Notes: generated by a model from the letters alone, not told the origin. A stretch of DNA of 64,000 nt from Candidatus Rifleibacteriota bacterium (GCA_015232575.1 JADFZL010000001.1:124001-188000); one strand, 5' to 3'. Numbered from the stretch's first letter, positions 34,408 to 47,147 are shown. Numbers and translations: made by a program.

Positions 34408-37400
34408 TCAGCTTTCGTCGTCTGTTTCCATTTCTGATTCGGCTGTTTCATCAAGCTGAGCCGTACTCAGGAAGAGCTGATCATCAGAGGACATAATTTC
34501 TCTGACGTTGAGATCTTTGAATTGATCATCTTCAGGGGCATCAGTTTTAGAAACTTCACTTGGAAGATTTGTAAACTCTATATGCTTCCTTATCGAAATT
34601 CCAGTTCCAGCAGGAATGAGCTTTCCGATAATGAGGTTTTCCTTGAGACCCTTCAGGTAATCGACCTTGGATTTAATTGCTGCCTTGGTCAATACACGAG
34701 TCGTTTCCTGGAAAGATGCTGCTGAAATGAAGCTTTCAGTTGTAAGAGAAGCTTTTGTAATTCCCTGAATCATCGGTATACCGCTCGGAGGAATTCTTCC
34801 AGATTCGTTGAGTCTGATTACAACCGGCTCAAAATGCTTCACATGCACAGTTTCATTCGGAAGCATACTGGAATCACCCGGATCAGTAATAACAACTTTT
34901 CTAAGCATCTGTCTTACAATGATTTCAAGATGTTTATCGTTAATACTGACGCCCTGATCACGGTAAACTCTCTGAATTTCATCAAGCAGATAACGTCTTA
35001 CGAATGGCAATCCAACAACTTTAACAAGTTTCTTCGGGAAGACTTTTCCGTCAGTAATAGGATCACCAGATTCGATGTATTCACCATCATGCACGACGAG
35101 ACCACTTGAACCATACTGAACGCGGATAGGCTTTTCAATCATTGTCTTTGGATCGACAATACTGAGAGCATTCGCCGCAATTCTTACGATTCCAGAGTCG
35201 TCTGAGAGAACGGCTTCTTTTTTCGGACGTCTGACTTCGAAAAGTTCTGCAACGCGCGGCAGACCCTGAATGATGTCGGTTGTTTTCTTCATTGCCAATC
35301 CCCATTTTGCGAGGATTTCGCCTTTTTTAACCTTGGAGCCGTCATCAATTCTCAATTCAGCGCCGTCAAGCACCTGATGGGCTTCACCCGGCTGAATGAC
35401 AATACTTTCGATTGTCGATCTGGTTTTTCCCTCTTTCGAAATTTTCCGCTCAAGCAAGACAACACCGTTGTTTGAAGCTTTAAAAATCGCGAGAGTCTGA
35501 CCTTCTCTTACATTGTCTCCGTCTTTTACCATAACGCCAAGAGCAGAAGCCATTTCCTTGGTAATGCGATATTTCTTTTCGCGCATTACGCGCTGTTTAA
35601 TTCTTATTCCAGTTCCAGAACCATCGCTTTCATCCAACTGCTCGTAATCTTCGAATGGAATCGGAGCAATCGTAAATTCAGAATCTTTAGCTACAGTACT
35701 GGGGAATTTCAGATTCAACGAAGCTGGATAGCTGAATTCCACACCAGAATATACAAGTATTTTTTCAATGATATCTTCACAGATAACCTTGTTGTAACCG
35801 CTCATGAAATTGACTTTACCGTTAATTTCACTGACGATCGGAGAAATATCAGTAACGAGTTTATCTCCGGCTTTAACCAGTTTTCCGGTTTCAACAACAA
35901 TAGTTGAACCTGACGGCACTGGATAAGAAACCTTCTGATCTTCGCCAACAACAAGAATTTCTTCGCGCGAATCATTCGTCTGAATATAGATTTCTCTGAT
36001 CGAATCACGATTACTCTCGATGATGTCGAATAAAGTCTCATCAATAAGAGTTCCCGCATCTGCAATCGGAGTATTGTTTTCTTTATTAAAGGCAACTCTG
36101 GCAAGAGTAGCACCTTTAATATGGCTTAATTCGTCTCCGAAAAGCTGAATTCTCTTTTCAGCCGGGGCCGTTCGAATTTCGACGACTCCGTTGATTTCTG
36201 CCTGCATTGTCAGTTTTGTTGTAAGTTCCTGACCTTCGATTACTTCACCACCGGGAACGACTTTGCAGTGTTCTCTCGGGCGAAGAATAACACCTCGGGG
36301 CACAGGATACTCAATTTCATTCTTAATGATAACGCGCTTTCGATCAAGAGTTTTGTTTCCTGCGCTCTTTTCACTGATAACTCTTACAACTCCGGAAATA
36401 GGTGCAAGAAGAGACAGGGTCTTTTTATTCTGATCTATTGCAGCAGCGAGTTCACCCTTGAATTCGTATTCTTCAACTACATCCTGGAATACAGTAATTA
36501 CAGTACCATTCGATGAAACTTCAACTTTTCCATCCATCTCAGATACAACTGACAGGAGTCTTTCGCCGTTTTGAACAGTGTCACCGTTCTTAACATTCAG
36601 AATCATTCCACCGGTTTTAAGAGACAAATCCTTGGCTTCCTTAACACCCTTGGGAAGCGGATATTCCTTGCGTCCGCCGCCTTCTGAACCTTCGGGGAAG
36701 ATGAAGACCATACCATTGTCACTGATGACCTGTTTGTTCTTGATTCTTATGTTCTCAAATTTAGCAAGACCATCGATTCTGGCGATAGCAGCATGCTGTT
36801 CTGCAGACATTTCAGCGAGAAGGTTTCCGGCATGAATAATTTCGTTATCCTCAACCTTAAGAGTGGCTCCCTGAGGAATCTTATAATCTTCAATATGGAA
36901 ATCTTTCGTAACTGGATTAAATTCCTGAGTCAGAATTCTGATAATTCCGTGTTCAGAAACGACCATACCATCTTTTTGATCGATGCCGTCAAAGATTACT
37001 TCGCCTGTGTATCCGGTTACAATATTGTTGGGGTTATATTCCGCAACACCCTTGCCTGGAGACACATGAGTTCCATCTTCAACCTTCATTTCAGCGCCGA
37101 CTGGAATATGCAGACGGTCTTTTTTACCAGCCTTACCTTCGACGGTAAGATGTCCGCCGACAACGACCGTTCTGATGTTTGCACCAAATTCGGTCTTATC
37201 AAAGGTTTCTGTTCCAGAACCGATTTCGAACTTACTTCTGTCAGAAATCTTTGCAAGTTTCAGGTTGGTAAAACGTGCGATACCACCTGTTCTTGATTTG
37301 ATGAATGATCTTTGTGCAAGTGCGACGCCGCCAAGATGGAAGGTTCTCATTGTAAGCTGAGTTCCTGGTTCACCGATTGACTGTGCTGCAATGATTCCAA

Positions 37401-40400
37401 CTGCTTCACCAACGTCAATTGGTTTTCCAGTTGAAAGATCTGATCCGTAACAGCACTGGCAGATTCCGCTCTTTGCCTGACAGGTCAATGGAGACCTGAT
37501 GTTTACAACACTTCTGACTTTTACTTCAGAAATTGCTGATTCCACAATTCTTTTCAGAACATATTCGTTCAAGGGTCTGTCCGGGCGGAGAATGATTCGA
37601 TTTGTCTTCGGATCAATAATCTGCTCAGCGTTCAACATTCCCTCGCTTAACTTTTCTATCGGAAGAGTAAATTCACAGTTGGTGGAAATTTCGCTTGCAA
37701 TGTCGTCAGTGCAATATAATCCGGCTTTGAGTTCAATTTCCTTGCCTTCTGATGTAATTTTGAGTATTTCATTTGTAAGCGGATGAACAATAGGTCTTGC
37801 AAGAATTCTTCCGGCAATTCTATATCTCAAAGGCACAACAACGTCATCGACGAGAATGTTATTAGAAGTTCTTGACTGTCTTGTGGGAGAAACATCTATT
37901 CCATTGATTGTTCCGCAGTCGTAAATGGTAATAACAACATCCTGGGCGACATCAACAAGACGGCGTGTGAGATATCCGGAATCGGCGGTTCTGAGAGCTG
38001 TATCGACGAGACCTTTTCTTGCACCGTATGTTGAAATGAAGTACTCTGACTGATTCAAACCTTCACGGAAGTTAGATTTAATCGGGAAGGCAAGAATGTC
38101 GCCGCGTGGATTCGACATCAAACCGCGCATTGCGCAGAGCTGTCTGATCTGTTGCATGTTACCGCGGGCTCCAGAGTATGCCATCATATAAACCGGGTTA
38201 AATTCACCAATCTTTGCCGTACTTTCGAATTCCTGCAACAGATCGTCAGAAACATCTTCAGTGGCTTTTGTCCAGATGTTAACTTCGGCCTGTTTTCTTT
38301 CATCACGGCTGAGTTCTCCGCGTTCATATCTGTCTTTGATCTTCAGTGCTTTTTTATCTGCCTGATCAAGTATTTCGTGTTTTTTAGGCGGATTGATCAT
38401 ATCAAATATAGCAACAGTGAGACCTGAGAGAGTTGCATAATGGAAACCGAGATGTTTCAGTCTATCAAGAGTTTCACCTACGACATTCAAGGGACAGAGT
38501 GTGAAGATCTCTTTTATCAGAGAACTCACTGTTTCTTTCCTGACATGCATGTTCTTAAAGGTGATATTTTCAGGTAGAGCATTGTTGAAAATGACCCTTC
38601 CTATAGTTGTTCTGAGAAACATCGACTTTGGATTCTGTGGCTCTCTGGGTCCAAGCAACGATATAAGCTTGTGTTCCGGATAAGCATCACGATATACATA
38701 GACCGGATATTGCAAATCTACGCCTGCAGTATCATAAGCGTTGACAGCTTCGCTCTTGCTCCAGAACATGAGAGGTTTGAATACCGATATTTGTTTCACT
38801 TTTGATGCATCAAGCTTTTCATACACTTCTTTACCATCAAGGAGTGCGTGAGCCTCGAAAAGTTTCTGACCGGCAGAATCAAGCACAGGCGCAGAAAGTT
38901 TCAAATCGAAACCGCCATGTTCAAGCAACGCGCTTTCCCACTTGGCACCTTCAGGAAGCTGAATGGTAAAGTTGGGATAGTCGTCCCTTTCTGTGTGCTC
39001 AACAGTAAGATAGAAGATTCCGATTGTCATATCCTGTGTTGGAGTCATGACTGGTCTGCCGTCAGCTGGCTTAAGAACGTTATTCGCCGACAACATGAGG
39101 AATCTAGCTTCAATCTGAGCATCAAGCAGGAGAGGAACGTGAACAGCCATCTGGTCACCGTCGAAATCTGCGTTGTATGCAGCGCAGACAAGAGGATGAA
39201 TCTGAATGGCTTTTCCTTCGATCAGGACCGGCTCAAAGGCCTGAATACCTAGGCGGTGAAGAGTTGGTGCGCGGTTGAGCAATATCGGATGATGTCTGAT
39301 TACTTCTTCCAGGACATCCCAGAGCTCGTTCTTTTCGCGCTCAATCATCTTCTTGGCACTCTTTATATTATGAGCAAGGTTTTTCTGTACAAGCTTGTTC
39401 ATTACGAACGGCTTGAACAATTCAAGTGCCATTTTCTTCGGCAAACCAGCCTGATGAACCTTCAAGGTCGGACCAACGACGATAACCGAACGTCCGGAAT
39501 AATCGACGCGCTTTCCAAGAAGGTTCTGTCTGAATCGTCCCTGTTTTCCCTTGAGCATGTCTGTCAGAGACTTTAAAGGTCTGTTATTCGGACCGGTAAC
39601 AAGTTTACCGCGTCTGCCGTTATCAATAAGGGCATTTACGGCTTCCTGAAGCATTCTCTTTTCATTCTTGATAATGATATCAGGAGCTTGGAGCTTGATA
39701 AGTCTTTTCAGACGGTTGTTGCGGTTAATAACTCTGCGGTAAAGATCGTTAAGATCAGAAGTCGCAAAGCGTCCGCCGTCGAGCTGAACCATTGGTCTGA
39801 GATCTGGTGGGATAACCGGAATAACGTCGAGGATCATCCATTCTGGGCGGCTGATAGAGTTAATGAACCACTTTACCAGCTCCATGCGCTTCAAAAGATG
39901 AGCCCGTTTAGTTCCGGTGGCGCTTTTCAGCTGTAATGAGAGCTCTGATTCAAGTTTCTTGAGGTCTATTTCAGCAAGCAACTCTCTGATTGCTTCGGCG
40001 CCCATTTTGGCAACAAACATATCGCCGTATTTTTCGCGAAGTTCGCGGAAACCCATTTCTCCGCCAACGCCTTCTTCTGAAAGCAATTGTTTCTTCGAAA
40101 GTGGAAGATTTCCAGGATCAATTACAATATAACTCTGAAAATACATTACCTTTTCGAGATCTCTTGCTGATATGTCAAGAAGGAGGGCAATATAATTCGG
40201 GCTTCCCTTTGAGTACCAGATATGACCGACTGGAGTCACAAGTTGAATATGACCCATGCGCTCACGTCTGACGGCTGCTTTTGTTATTTCAACATTACAG
40301 CGTTCGCAGATAATTCCCTGGTACCGAATGCTCTTGTATTTTCCGCAGAAACACTCCCAGTCTTTCTGTGGACCAAAAATTCTTTCACAGAAAAGACCAT

Positions 40401-40530
40401 CGCGTTCTGGTTTATGTGTTCTATAGTTAATCGTTTCAGGTTTCTTAACCTCACCATAAGACCATGACCGGATTTTTTCCGGAGAAGCTATGCTGATCTG
40501 AATCGCATCAAATTTATCCATTTCCAACAT
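34408..40530 (-). CDS. rpoC: DNA-directed RNA polymerase subunit beta' with a very large trigger-loop insertion
   Basis: 2040 residues against ~1200-1400 usually. The core is orthodox: N-terminal zinc knuckles (CFCGKYK, CERC), the catalytic NADFDGDQM with Asp455/457/459, the second zinc site ([13 protein letters not shown]), trigger-loop start [13 protein letters not shown] (M1061, R1062, H1065) and C-terminal [15 protein letters not shown] to [24 protein letters not shown]. Between residue ~1069 and ~1750 lies ~680 residues of insertion made of about seven sandwich-barrel-like repeats of the form IP.G..L.V.DG..V..G..LA. This is the position of the E. coli SI3 insert (188 residues). An AGGAGG precedes the start; 41 bp after rpoB. 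Confidence 0.98.
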   Translation of the reverse strand: MLEMDKFDAIQISIASPEKIRSWSYGEVKKPETINYRTHKPERDGLFCERIFGPQKDWECFCGKYKSIRYQGIICERCNVEITKAAVRRERMGHIQLVTPVGHIWYSKGSPNYIALLLDISARDLEKVMYFQSYIVIDPGNLPLSKKQLLSEEGVGGEMGFRELREKYGDMFVAKMGAEAIRELLAEIDLKKLESELSLQLKSATGTKRAHLLKRMELVKWFINSISRPEWMILDVIPVIPPDLRPMVQLDGGRFATSDLNDLYRRVINRNNRLKRLIKLQAPDIIIKNEKRMLQEAVNALIDNGRRGKLVTGPNNRPLKSLTDMLKGKQGRFRQNLLGKRVDYSGRSVIVVGPTLKVHQAGLPKKMALELFKPFVMNKLVQKNLAHNIKSAKKMIEREKNELWDVLEEVIRHHPILLNRAPTLHRLGIQAFEPVLIEGKAIQIHPLVCAAYNADFDGDQMAVHVPLLLDAQIEARFLMLSANNVLKPADGRPVMTPTQDMTIGIFYLTVEHTERDDYPNFTIQLPEGAKWESALLEHGGFDLKLSAPVLDSAGQKLFEAHALLDGKEVYEKLDASKVKQISVFKPLMFWSKSEAVNAYDTAGVDLQYPVYVYRDAYPEHKLISLLGPREPQNPKSMFLRTTIGRVIFNNALPENITFKNMHVRKETVSSLIKEIFTLCPLNVVGETLDRLKHLGFHYATLSGLTVAIFDMINPPKKHEILDQADKKALKIKDRYERGELSRDERKQAEVNIWTKATEDVSDDLLQEFESTAKIGEFNPVYMMAYSGARGNMQQIRQLCAMRGLMSNPRGDILAFPIKSNFREGLNQSEYFISTYGARKGLVDTALRTADSGYLTRRLVDVAQDVVITIYDCGTINGIDVSPTRQSRTSNNILVDDVVVPLRYRIAGRILARPIVHPLTNEILKITSEGKEIELKAGLYCTDDIASEISTNCEFTLPIEKLSEGMLNAEQIIDPKTNRIILRPDRPLNEYVLKRIVESAISEVKVRSVVNIRSPLTCQAKSGICQCCYGSDLSTGKPIDVGEAVGIIAAQSIGEPGTQLTMRTFHLGGVALAQRSFIKSRTGGIARFTNLKLAKISDRSKFEIGSGTETFDKTEFGANIRTVVVGGHLTVEGKAGKKDRLHIPVGAEMKVEDGTHVSPGKGVAEYNPNNIVTGYTGEVIFDGIDQKDGMVVSEHGIIRILTQEFNPVTKDFHIEDYKIPQGATLKVEDNEIIHAGNLLAEMSAEQHAAIARIDGLAKFENIRIKNKQVISDNGMVFIFPEGSEGGGRKEYPLPKGVKEAKDLSLKTGGMILNVKNGDTVQNGERLLSVVSEMDGKVEVSSNGTVITVFQDVVEEYEFKGELAAAIDQNKKTLSLLAPISGVVRVISEKSAGNKTLDRKRVIIKNEIEYPVPRGVILRPREHCKVVPGGEVIEGQELTTKLTMQAEINGVVEIRTAPAEKRIQLFGDELSHIKGATLARVAFNKENNTPIADAGTLIDETLFDIIESNRDSIREIYIQTNDSREEILVVGEDQKVSYPVPSGSTIVVETGKLVKAGDKLVTDISPIVSEINGKVNFMSGYNKVICEDIIEKILVYSGVEFSYPASLNLKFPSTVAKDSEFTIAPIPFEDYEQLDESDGSGTGIRIKQRVMREKKYRITKEMASALGVMVKDGDNVREGQTLAIFKASNNGVVLLERKISKEGKTRSTIESIVIQPGEAHQVLDGAELRIDDGSKVKKGEILAKWGLAMKKTTDIIQGLPRVAELFEVRRPKKEAVLSDDSGIVRIAANALSIVDPKTMIEKPIRVQYGSSGLVVHDGEYIESGDPITDGKVFPKKLVKVVGLPFVRRYLLDEIQRVYRDQGVSINDKHLEIIVRQMLRKVVITDPGDSSMLPNETVHVKHFEPVVIRLNESGRIPPSGIPMIQGITKASLTTESFISAASFQETTRVLTKAAIKSKVDYLKGLKENLIIGKLIPAGTGISIRKHIEFTNLPSEVSKTDAPEDDQFKDLNVREIMSSDDQLFLSTAQLDETAESEMETDDES

Positions 40531-40571
40531 CTTATTATTTTCCTCCTGGCTTCAGATTATCACTGTTCAGA

Positions 40572-43500
40572 TTATTCTTCATCCAGATCGTCACCGCCAT
40601 CTTCTTTCTTCTGGCGGCTCGAACCCCGGTCTGTCGAACCTTCATCGTCATCATCATCTTCCTCAACATCAGCAGTGGCAAATTCTTCGTCTTCCATTCC
40701 AGTTTCTTCTTCCCAGCCATCTTCGCTTTCACCGGCAAAAACTCTTTCGCCACTGTCCAGCAAAGCAACTTCCTTGGCATCTTTCTTCAGATCAACCTGA
40801 AGTCCAAGACTCTGAAGTTCTGAAATAACAACTTTGAAAGACTCAGGAATACCAGGTTTCATGATATTCTTGCCCTTGATGATTGTTTCGTATACTTTCA
40901 CACGGCCTTCAACGTCATCTGACTTAACGGTCAACAATTCCTGCAGAACGTGTGCCGCGCCATAAGCTTCAAGTGCCCAGACTTCCATTTCTCCAAATCT
41001 CTGTCCGCCAAACTGGGCTTTACCACCAAGCGGCTGCTGCGTAACAAGGCTGTACGGCCCTGTAGATCGGGCATGCATCTTGTCATCAACAAGGTGGGCA
41101 AGTTTTAGAATGTAAATCATGCCAACCATGATTTTCTTATGGAATCTGTCGCCAGTGCGTCCGTCGTATAGCCAGGCTTTTCCCTGAAGATCTACAAGCT
41201 TGTTTGGATCTATATCAAGGGTATTCTGGAGCTGCTGTACAACATAATCTTCGTTATTAATATCGCGTCCGGCGTTGAAGATTGATGTTCCAAAGCGCTT
41301 GCCAAGGAAACCTGCAGCCCAGCCAAGATGTGTTTCAAGAACCTGTCCAACATTCATACGAGAGGGAACGCCGAGAGGATTAAGGATAATATCAATCGGA
41401 CGACCATCTGCCAGATAAGGCATATCTTCAATCGGAACGATTTTGGAAATAACACCCTTGTTTCCGTGTCTTCCGGCCATTTTGTCACCGACTGTGATTT
41501 TTCGCTTCTGTGCAATGAATACTCTGACGAGTTTGTTGACACCATATTGGAGTTCATCGCCATTGTCGCGTGAGAATACCATTACATCAACGATTTTACC
41601 TTTTTCGCCATGAGGAACGGTCAGTGAAGTATTTCTGACTTCGCGGGCCTTTTCACCGAAAATTGCGCGGAGAAGTTTGTCTTCTGCGGTCAGTTCAGTT
41701 TCGCCCTTTGGAGTGACCTTACCAACAAGGATATCACCAGCTTCGACTTCTGATCCGATCTGAATGATACCATCGGCATTAAGGTTTTTGAGTGCTTCTT
41801 CACCAACGTTTGGAATATCGCGAGTGATTTCTTCCGGGCCAAGTTTGGTATCTCTGGCATCAATTTCGTATTCTTCAATGTGAATTGAAGTGAATACGTC
41901 ATCTTTAACGAGTCTTTCGGAAAGAATAATCGCGTCTTCGAAGTTGTACCCTTCCCACGGCATGAATGCAACCAGAACGTTTCTGCCAAGAGAAAGTTCG
42001 CCCTGAGCAGTCGCCGGACCATCGGCAATAACCATTCCGGGTTTCACTCTGTCGCCTTTGCGTACAATAGGTTTCTGATTAATGCATGTTCCCTGGTTTG
42101 AACGCATGAACTTCTGAAGGTAATAAACGTCTGTTGATTCCTGCTGTAGTCTGATTTCTGAACATATAGAAGAAATGCGGTTCAGAAAGTTTATTTCTAT
42201 TGCCATTCCAGTTTCAATGATTATTTCACCTGTCAGCGGATCAATAACAGTATCCATGATCTTCCGACCCTGATATTTACGGAAATTCTGCTCACTGACC
42301 AGGATTTTTTCATCATCTTTTCTGCGGCTGGCGCGTTTGATTTTGATAATTTCAGCATCAACGTAATCAACCAAACCTGACGATCTGCTCAGGACCATAG
42401 CTCCTGAGTCGTGTGCTGCTCTTACTTCGAGTCCGGTTCCAACCATCGGAGGTTCAGTTACGATAAGAGGAACTGCCTGTCTCTGCATGTTTGTTCCCAT
42501 GAGGGCGCGGTTGGCGTCATCGTGTTCGAGGAACGGAATCAGAGCACTGGCGACACTTACCATCTGAAGCGGAGAATACTTGAGATATTCGACTTCACTT
42601 CTCGGAACATATTCAAATTCATAATCTTCCCGGAAATACTTCATAGGAACGGTTTCCTGGTCGATCAATCCATCTGAGGTAACAGTTACGTCGGCCTGAC
42701 AGACATGATATCTGTCTTCTTCGTAAGCGTCCATGTATTCAAGATTGTGAATATCTGCGGTGCCATCTTCTGAAACACGGCAAAGCGGGGTAGTGAGGAA
42801 TCCGAATTCGTCAACCTTTGCATAAACAGCAAGACTGGCTATCAAACCTGCGTTCGGTCCTTCAGGTGTTTCAATAGGGCAGATTCTTCCGTCATGAGTC
42901 GGATGAACGTCGCGGACTTCGAATCCGGCTCTTTCGCGCTTCAAACCGCCCGGCCCGAGTGCTGAAAGTCTTCTCTTGTGAGTAAGCTCTGCGAGTGGGT
43001 TCGTTTGATCCATGAACTGTGAAAGCTGTGATGAACCGAAGAATTCTTCAACAACTGCTGTAACAGGTCTTGTGTTGATGAGGAGTTGCGGAGTATAGGA
43101 ATCAAGGTCGTGAATGGTCATTCTTTCCTTGATTACTCTTTCCATTCTGGAAAGTGAAATTCTGAACTGATTCTGAAGAAGTTCGCCGCATCTTCTGATT
43201 CTTCTGTTTGAAAGATGGTCGATATCATCCAGACGGCCAATTCCGTTTGACAGATCAATCAGATAGCGCACAACGCCAATGATGTCTTCAAAGCACAGAA
43301 CTCTGTCTTTCTGAATCTTGAGAACTTCAACCTTCTGAGCTTTCAGATTTTTTACAGTATCTTCTCTTATCGAAACGCCGCTTTCAAGAATAACTTCACC
43401 TGACTCAGGTGATAGTACAGACTGATAAGCTGAGCGTCCGGCGAGGCATACGAGGTTCTTTTCAACTTCTTCCATTTTAACTGTGGCGCATGCCGGAGTA

Positions 43501-44684
43501 TACATTACACGATATCCGGATTTTGCTTCACCCAGTCGAATGTATGCTGGAATCGCAAGTTCTTCAATAATTCCGGCAAGTTTTTTAGAAACCTTCTCGC
43601 CCATTGCAACCATAACTTCACCAGTGGCCGGATTAATAACATCCTTAAAAACCACCTGATCAGAAAGTCTGTCAGCAAGGCGAAGCTTCTTATTCATTTT
43701 GTAGCGTCCAACATCGCCGAGGTCATACTTCTTTGTGTCAAAATACAAACCACGCAACAATGTTCTCGCATTTTCTTCAACGAAGAGATCGCCCTGGCGA
43801 AGTTTTGAGAAAATGAATTTCAACGAATCTGTAACTGACTGAGCAATTACATCCTGTGAATCAGAGCGCTTTGCAGGGCTCTTGTCATATTTCAGCGAAG
43901 AAACAATTGTTTCATTGTTGTCAAAGAGTTCCAGAATTTCTTCATCTGTAGAATAGCCAAGAGAGCGAAGAAGCGTAGTGATTGGAATCTTTCTCTTGCG
44001 ATCAAGTCTGACAAATATTGCGTCTTTCATCAGATCAAGCTCAAATTCCATCCATGCACCACGATATGGAACTATTTTGGCAGAATAGATCTTTTTCGCT
44101 CTGTTGAACGAAAAATATACTCCGGGGGAACGATGCAGCTGGCTGACAACAACTCTTTCTGCGCCGTTAATAATAAAGGTTCCGCGCTCAGTCATGCATG
44201 GAAGATTAACAAGAAAGATTTCCTGTTCTTTAACTTCGCCTGTCTGCTGCATGATCAGCTGTACCCTGATGTTCAGAGGAATAGAATAAGTAAGGTCCTT
44301 CTTACGACATTGATCAGGGCTGTGTTTTACTCTGAAAGGAATATCGCCGATAAAAGCGATTTCACATTCTTTTTCAGTGAATGAACAATCATCAAAGAGA
44401 CACTTTTTATTGAGCTTGATCTGAGGACAATTCTTACACATTCCAAGCCCAAGTGTATACTCAATGAATTCCAGGCAGAGATTCCCGACATAATCCTGGA
44501 TTGGGAAGATTTCGTGAAAAACCTCCTGCAATCCCTGCTTTTTCCTTTCTGAAGGATTTTTGTTGGGTTGGATAAACCACTCAAAAGATTTCAACTGGAT
44601 GTCGATAAGGTTGGGTATATCCCTGAATACGCGCTTATCCGCCATCAGGAGTCGATCGGTACCAGGCTGCAGCATCGTCACCAT
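40572..44684 (-). CDS. rpoB: DNA-directed RNA polymerase subunit beta
   Basis: 1370 residues. It has all core blocks, including the rifampicin-pocket segment [20 protein letters not shown] then [13 protein letters not shown]. Positions equivalent to E. coli D516, H526 and S531 are the sensitive residues; the S522 equivalent is Ala. Also present are [18 protein letters not shown] and the C-terminal [24 protein letters not shown]. The last ~60 residues are an acidic low-complexity tail (EEDDDDDEG and on). Upstream on the same strand there is no rplL/rplJ, unlike most bacteria; the next gene is divergent, so rpoB starts its own transcript. Confidence 0.98.
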   Translation of the reverse strand: MVTMLQPGTDRLLMADKRVFRDIPNLIDIQLKSFEWFIQPNKNPSERKKQGLQEVFHEIFPIQDYVGNLCLEFIEYTLGLGMCKNCPQIKLNKKCLFDDCSFTEKECEIAFIGDIPFRVKHSPDQCRKKDLTYSIPLNIRVQLIMQQTGEVKEQEIFLVNLPCMTERGTFIINGAERVVVSQLHRSPGVYFSFNRAKKIYSAKIVPYRGAWMEFELDLMKDAIFVRLDRKRKIPITTLLRSLGYSTDEEILELFDNNETIVSSLKYDKSPAKRSDSQDVIAQSVTDSLKFIFSKLRQGDLFVEENARTLLRGLYFDTKKYDLGDVGRYKMNKKLRLADRLSDQVVFKDVINPATGEVMVAMGEKVSKKLAGIIEELAIPAYIRLGEAKSGYRVMYTPACATVKMEEVEKNLVCLAGRSAYQSVLSPESGEVILESGVSIREDTVKNLKAQKVEVLKIQKDRVLCFEDIIGVVRYLIDLSNGIGRLDDIDHLSNRRIRRCGELLQNQFRISLSRMERVIKERMTIHDLDSYTPQLLINTRPVTAVVEEFFGSSQLSQFMDQTNPLAELTHKRRLSALGPGGLKRERAGFEVRDVHPTHDGRICPIETPEGPNAGLIASLAVYAKVDEFGFLTTPLCRVSEDGTADIHNLEYMDAYEEDRYHVCQADVTVTSDGLIDQETVPMKYFREDYEFEYVPRSEVEYLKYSPLQMVSVASALIPFLEHDDANRALMGTNMQRQAVPLIVTEPPMVGTGLEVRAAHDSGAMVLSRSSGLVDYVDAEIIKIKRASRRKDDEKILVSEQNFRKYQGRKIMDTVIDPLTGEIIIETGMAIEINFLNRISSICSEIRLQQESTDVYYLQKFMRSNQGTCINQKPIVRKGDRVKPGMVIADGPATAQGELSLGRNVLVAFMPWEGYNFEDAIILSERLVKDDVFTSIHIEEYEIDARDTKLGPEEITRDIPNVGEEALKNLNADGIIQIGSEVEAGDILVGKVTPKGETELTAEDKLLRAIFGEKAREVRNTSLTVPHGEKGKIVDVMVFSRDNGDELQYGVNKLVRVFIAQKRKITVGDKMAGRHGNKGVISKIVPIEDMPYLADGRPIDIILNPLGVPSRMNVGQVLETHLGWAAGFLGKRFGTSIFNAGRDINNEDYVVQQLQNTLDIDPNKLVDLQGKAWLYDGRTGDRFHKKIMVGMIYILKLAHLVDDKMHARSTGPYSLVTQQPLGGKAQFGGQRFGEMEVWALEAYGAAHVLQELLTVKSDDVEGRVKVYETIIKGKNIMKPGIPESFKVVISELQSLGLQVDLKKDAKEVALLDSGERVFAGESEDGWEEETGMEDEEFATADVEEDDDDDEGSTDRGSSRQKKEDGGDDLDEE

Positions 44685-44980
44685 TTTCTGCCTTACTCCT
44701 TAAATAAGAATTTTACCCCGATACTTGAGTGTCCGGGAAATAGAAAAACTGACACAGGAATAAAAATTTTCTCTCTGTGCCTTGTACGACACGGTTATAA
44801 TTAAATTTTTTATACTAATGAAATTCCCCCAGCAATGTACAAAGCCAAAACGATGGAGAGGTATTATAACATACTTGCGGAGGCTGGTCAAGTTTTTCTA
44901 GCAAAAAATTTGCCAACTTGAAATTATTTTTTTCTTTTTTCTTTTTTCTTTCAACGAAAAGTACGCTATAATAAGGAATC
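44685..44980. promoter_or_regulatory. Divergent intergenic region carrying the rpoBC leader
   Basis: 296 bp between rpoB (minus) and a winged-helix gene (plus). AAGGAG precedes rpoB. On the minus strand, TTCATT - 17 bp - TATAAC around 44790-44820 is a weak promoter candidate. The plus strand has T-rich DNA at 44925-44950. No attenuator hairpin or riboswitch was recognised. Confidence 0.4.
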
Positions 44981-45652
44981 ATGGAATTATTTATTAAATT
45001 AACTGAATCATTTCTGGAATCTCCAAGTTCCGTTATTTCGATACTGCAACTTTCAAAGAAACTTGATATTCCTTATGGAACAGCATATAACCGCATTCAC
45101 CAGCTTGAAAAGATGGGTATAATATGCATTTCCCTTCACGGAAAAGCCAAACTCTGCACTCTGAATTCATCAAATCCAATGTCGTCAACTCTTCTGGCAC
45201 TCGGTTCTGCCAAGAAGACTTCTGAGTTCTTTTCAACAGCCAGAAGCGACATCACATCAAAATTTTCAAAACTTCGGGATGTTTTTGACCGAAAATACGC
45301 CGACAGCGTTCATACTGTAATTTTATTAAACCCTGAAACCCTTGCCGAAACCCCTCCAAGCGACACTGTAGCTGAATTGCCTGAAGATTTTGTTCCGCAT
45401 CAGCCTTTTGACTTCTTTCTGATTATTCCACAGGAATCTGGCCACTCTGATATGATTGAAACCGCGCTCATGACGGCCGGGGCAAATACGGTACAGATCG
45501 TTACACCGGGAACACTTCTCGGAATGTTCTGCGAGAAAGAAAACGACGCCGGACTCATAGCATATCACATGCTGCGAAAAGGTCTTATAATAACTGGCTT
45601 TGAGCGGTTCTTCAATATTGTCCTGAAAGCATTCCCGCCCCCGAATATATGA
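44981..45652 (+). CDS. Winged-helix DNA-binding protein, divergent from rpoB
   Basis: 223 residues. The N-terminal ~65 residues form a winged helix-turn-helix (SVISILQLSKKLDIPYGTAY, then NRIHQLEKMGIICI) of the ArsR/MarR style. The remainder is an alpha/beta domain; its layout (VHTVILLNPETLAE, FDFFLIIPQ, VQIVTPGTLLG) recalls minimal-nucleotidyltransferase-coupled regulators but lacks a clear catalytic motif. AAGGA lies just before the ATG. It may regulate itself or the neighbouring rpoB promoter; that is inference. Confidence 0.75.
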   Translation: MELFIKLTESFLESPSSVISILQLSKKLDIPYGTAYNRIHQLEKMGIICISLHGKAKLCTLNSSNPMSSTLLALGSAKKTSEFFSTARSDITSKFSKLRDVFDRKYADSVHTVILLNPETLAETPPSDTVAELPEDFVPHQPFDFFLIIPQESGHSDMIETALMTAGANTVQIVTPGTLLGMFCEKENDAGLIAYHMLRKGLIITGFERFFNIVLKAFPPPNI

Positions 45653-45667
45653 GGCAAAGAAAAGAAG

Positions 45668-45701
45668 GTGCTCACGCAGAGACGCGGAGGCGCGGAGAAA
45701 G
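45668..45701 (+). repeat. Short intergenic repeat-like element (family D)
   Basis: Contains CTCACGCAGAGACGCGGAGG followed by CGCGGAGAAAG, in the 200-bp space before the next gene. This string type is familiar from intergenic DNA of many bacteria (recollection only); one copy in this window. Confidence 0.5.
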
Positions 45702-45854
45702 AGAAAAGAATGAGAAAGAGTGAGGGAGAAAAACGGTCAGGGAAAAAAATGGCGTTCGTAGTTGTGACGATATTTTGCACGCCGTGATATCATGAAAAAC
45801 ATGGATTTGCCATATTTCGGAAACATGCAGAAATAAAATGATAAACCATATATT

Positions 45855-46502
45855 ATGAACAATATTAAATGTGTTATTTCAAAAAATCCTCTCTTTTCCT
45901 TTCCAGCGATTGGATTGACGTCGCTTTTGTGTTTTTCGTTACTTCACTGTTCATTTGCCCAGGATGACAAGCAGAAAAAACGGCCTGATACGACGAAGAA
46001 AGGCACATTTGCTGATTCTCCGGCACGCCAATTCATCAACCAGGGCGAATCTCTGTTAGCAGAAGGAAGAATTCCCGAAGCCAAAGAGGCGCTCAAAACT
46101 GCAATCAGACTTGATCCGATGAACACTGAAGCATGGGGCATCTACGACAGGGCAGCTGAATCACTTTACACAACGAGGCTTGCCGAGGACAAGACTAATC
46201 CAATTTTTGAAGGATTATTCAAACCAATTTTTTCATTCGATCGGGTTGAAACATACTATTCATTCGGAAATCTCTATCTTGTCGGACAACTGAAAAACAT
46301 TTCCGGAACACTTAAAAGTCAGATTGAACTTTCTGCAATTCTTTTTGACGAAAACAGGCAGGAATTGCGCCGCGCAACAGCCTCACTTCCACTCAAAGAC
46401 AGGGGACTTTTTCCGAATGAAACATCTTTTTTCGAAATTCCCTTCTCAAACCCACCCAAGGGAATAAACTCTTTCAGGGTGCGAGTCTCCAACTTCGAAT
46501 AA
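45855..46502 (+). CDS. Exported protein with a TPR and an FxLYD-like domain
   Basis: 215 residues with an N-terminal signal sequence (hydrophobic IGLTSLLCFSLLHCSFAQ; a Cys near the cleavage site makes a lipoprotein possible). One TPR motif (FINQGESLLAEGRIPEAKEA, then LKTAIRLDP) is followed by a beta-sandwich region YSFGNLYLVGQLKNISG to IPFSNPP resembling FxLYD domains. Role unknown, envelope location likely. Confidence 0.75.
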   Translation: MNNIKCVISKNPLFSFPAIGLTSLLCFSLLHCSFAQDDKQKKRPDTTKKGTFADSPARQFINQGESLLAEGRIPEAKEALKTAIRLDPMNTEAWGIYDRAAESLYTTRLAEDKTNPIFEGLFKPIFSFDRVETYYSFGNLYLVGQLKNISGTLKSQIELSAILFDENRQELRRATASLPLKDRGLFPNETSFFEIPFSNPPKGINSFRVRVSNFE

Positions 46503-46700
46503 CCAGAAAGCGGTCTATTTGCATATCAGTTCGGGCATGATAAATCAAGCCCCTACACATTTCTGCGTAGCACGTTTATGCGGAAAAACACTAAAAAGCA
46601 AAGCAAGGCACTCGCTGTAATGTCGCAAACTCCGACGAAAAGCCAAGTGCCCTGCATTTATCTAATAAATTCTGCTGCTCCGATTTAGATCAGTAGTATT

Positions 46701-46955
46701 TCAGTCTTTCGGATGTGTCAGGCGGACCAGAGTGTGCTTTCCGTCGAAGAATTTAAGCAGGTGAACCATGGAGAAAAGGAACACTGCAAAACCGGCCCAG
46801 CGTAACCATGAGTTTTCAATCATATCCACCAGATCTTTCTTGAATTCTTTCATTTCTTCCGGGAAAGCAAACATCAGAACACCACACAGAGCTAAAAAAG
46901 GAAAAGTGCAAATCCAGAAAAGTTTTTTAATGAACCACACGGCTTCTTCTCCCAT
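46701..46955 (-). CDS. Small two-TM membrane protein
   Basis: 84 residues. Two hydrophobic segments (WFIKKLFWICTFPFLALCGV; WAGFAVFLFSMVHLL) are separated by an acidic/lysine helix (EEMKEFKKDLVDMIENS). No family recognised. Its promoter region is shared with the divergent RHH gene. Confidence 0.65.
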   Translation of the reverse strand: MGEEAVWFIKKLFWICTFPFLALCGVLMFAFPEEMKEFKKDLVDMIENSWLRWAGFAVFLFSMVHLLKFFDGKHTLVRLTHPKD

Positions 46956-47098
46956 AAAAAAATTTGTATTCCCTATCTTACCAAACCCTTGCTTTTATGT
47001 AAACAATTTTATATCAAGATTTTGTTTCTTCTCAATAAATTTTGTCTAATAAGCATTTTCGTTGATTTTCCATCTATCCTCAAAATGAGTTAAAAAAT

Positions 47099-47134
47099 TT
47101 GACAACTGAATACATAAAGCCATACAATGTATTC
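47099..47134 (+). promoter_or_regulatory. Promoter with overlapping inverted-repeat operator for the RHH-ECF operon
   Basis: -35 TTGACA (47099-47104), 18-bp spacer, -10 TACAAT (47123-47128). A perfect inverted repeat GAATACA (47108-47114) / TGTATTC (47128-47134) brackets the -10 element, a position where a bound repressor would block RNA polymerase. The most obvious ligand is the RHH protein encoded just downstream, as antitoxins of this class repress their own promoters. Confidence 0.65.
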
Positions 47135-47147
47135 ACGAGGTTATTCT

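Noticed and set aside
43000-43100. Rifampicin-resistance allele in rpoB
   Set aside because: The pocket residues matching E. coli D516, H526 and S531 are the sensitive ones; the Ala at the S522 position is not enough to claim resistance.
44967-44972. Perfect TATAAT upstream of the gene at 44981
   Set aside because: It ends nine bases before the ATG, so transcription would begin at the start codon and lose the AAGGA site; no good -35. Not annotated as a promoter.
47127-47147. Upstream ATG extending the RHH protein by seven residues
   Set aside because: It overlaps the predicted -10 element and operator, upstream of the expected transcript start.
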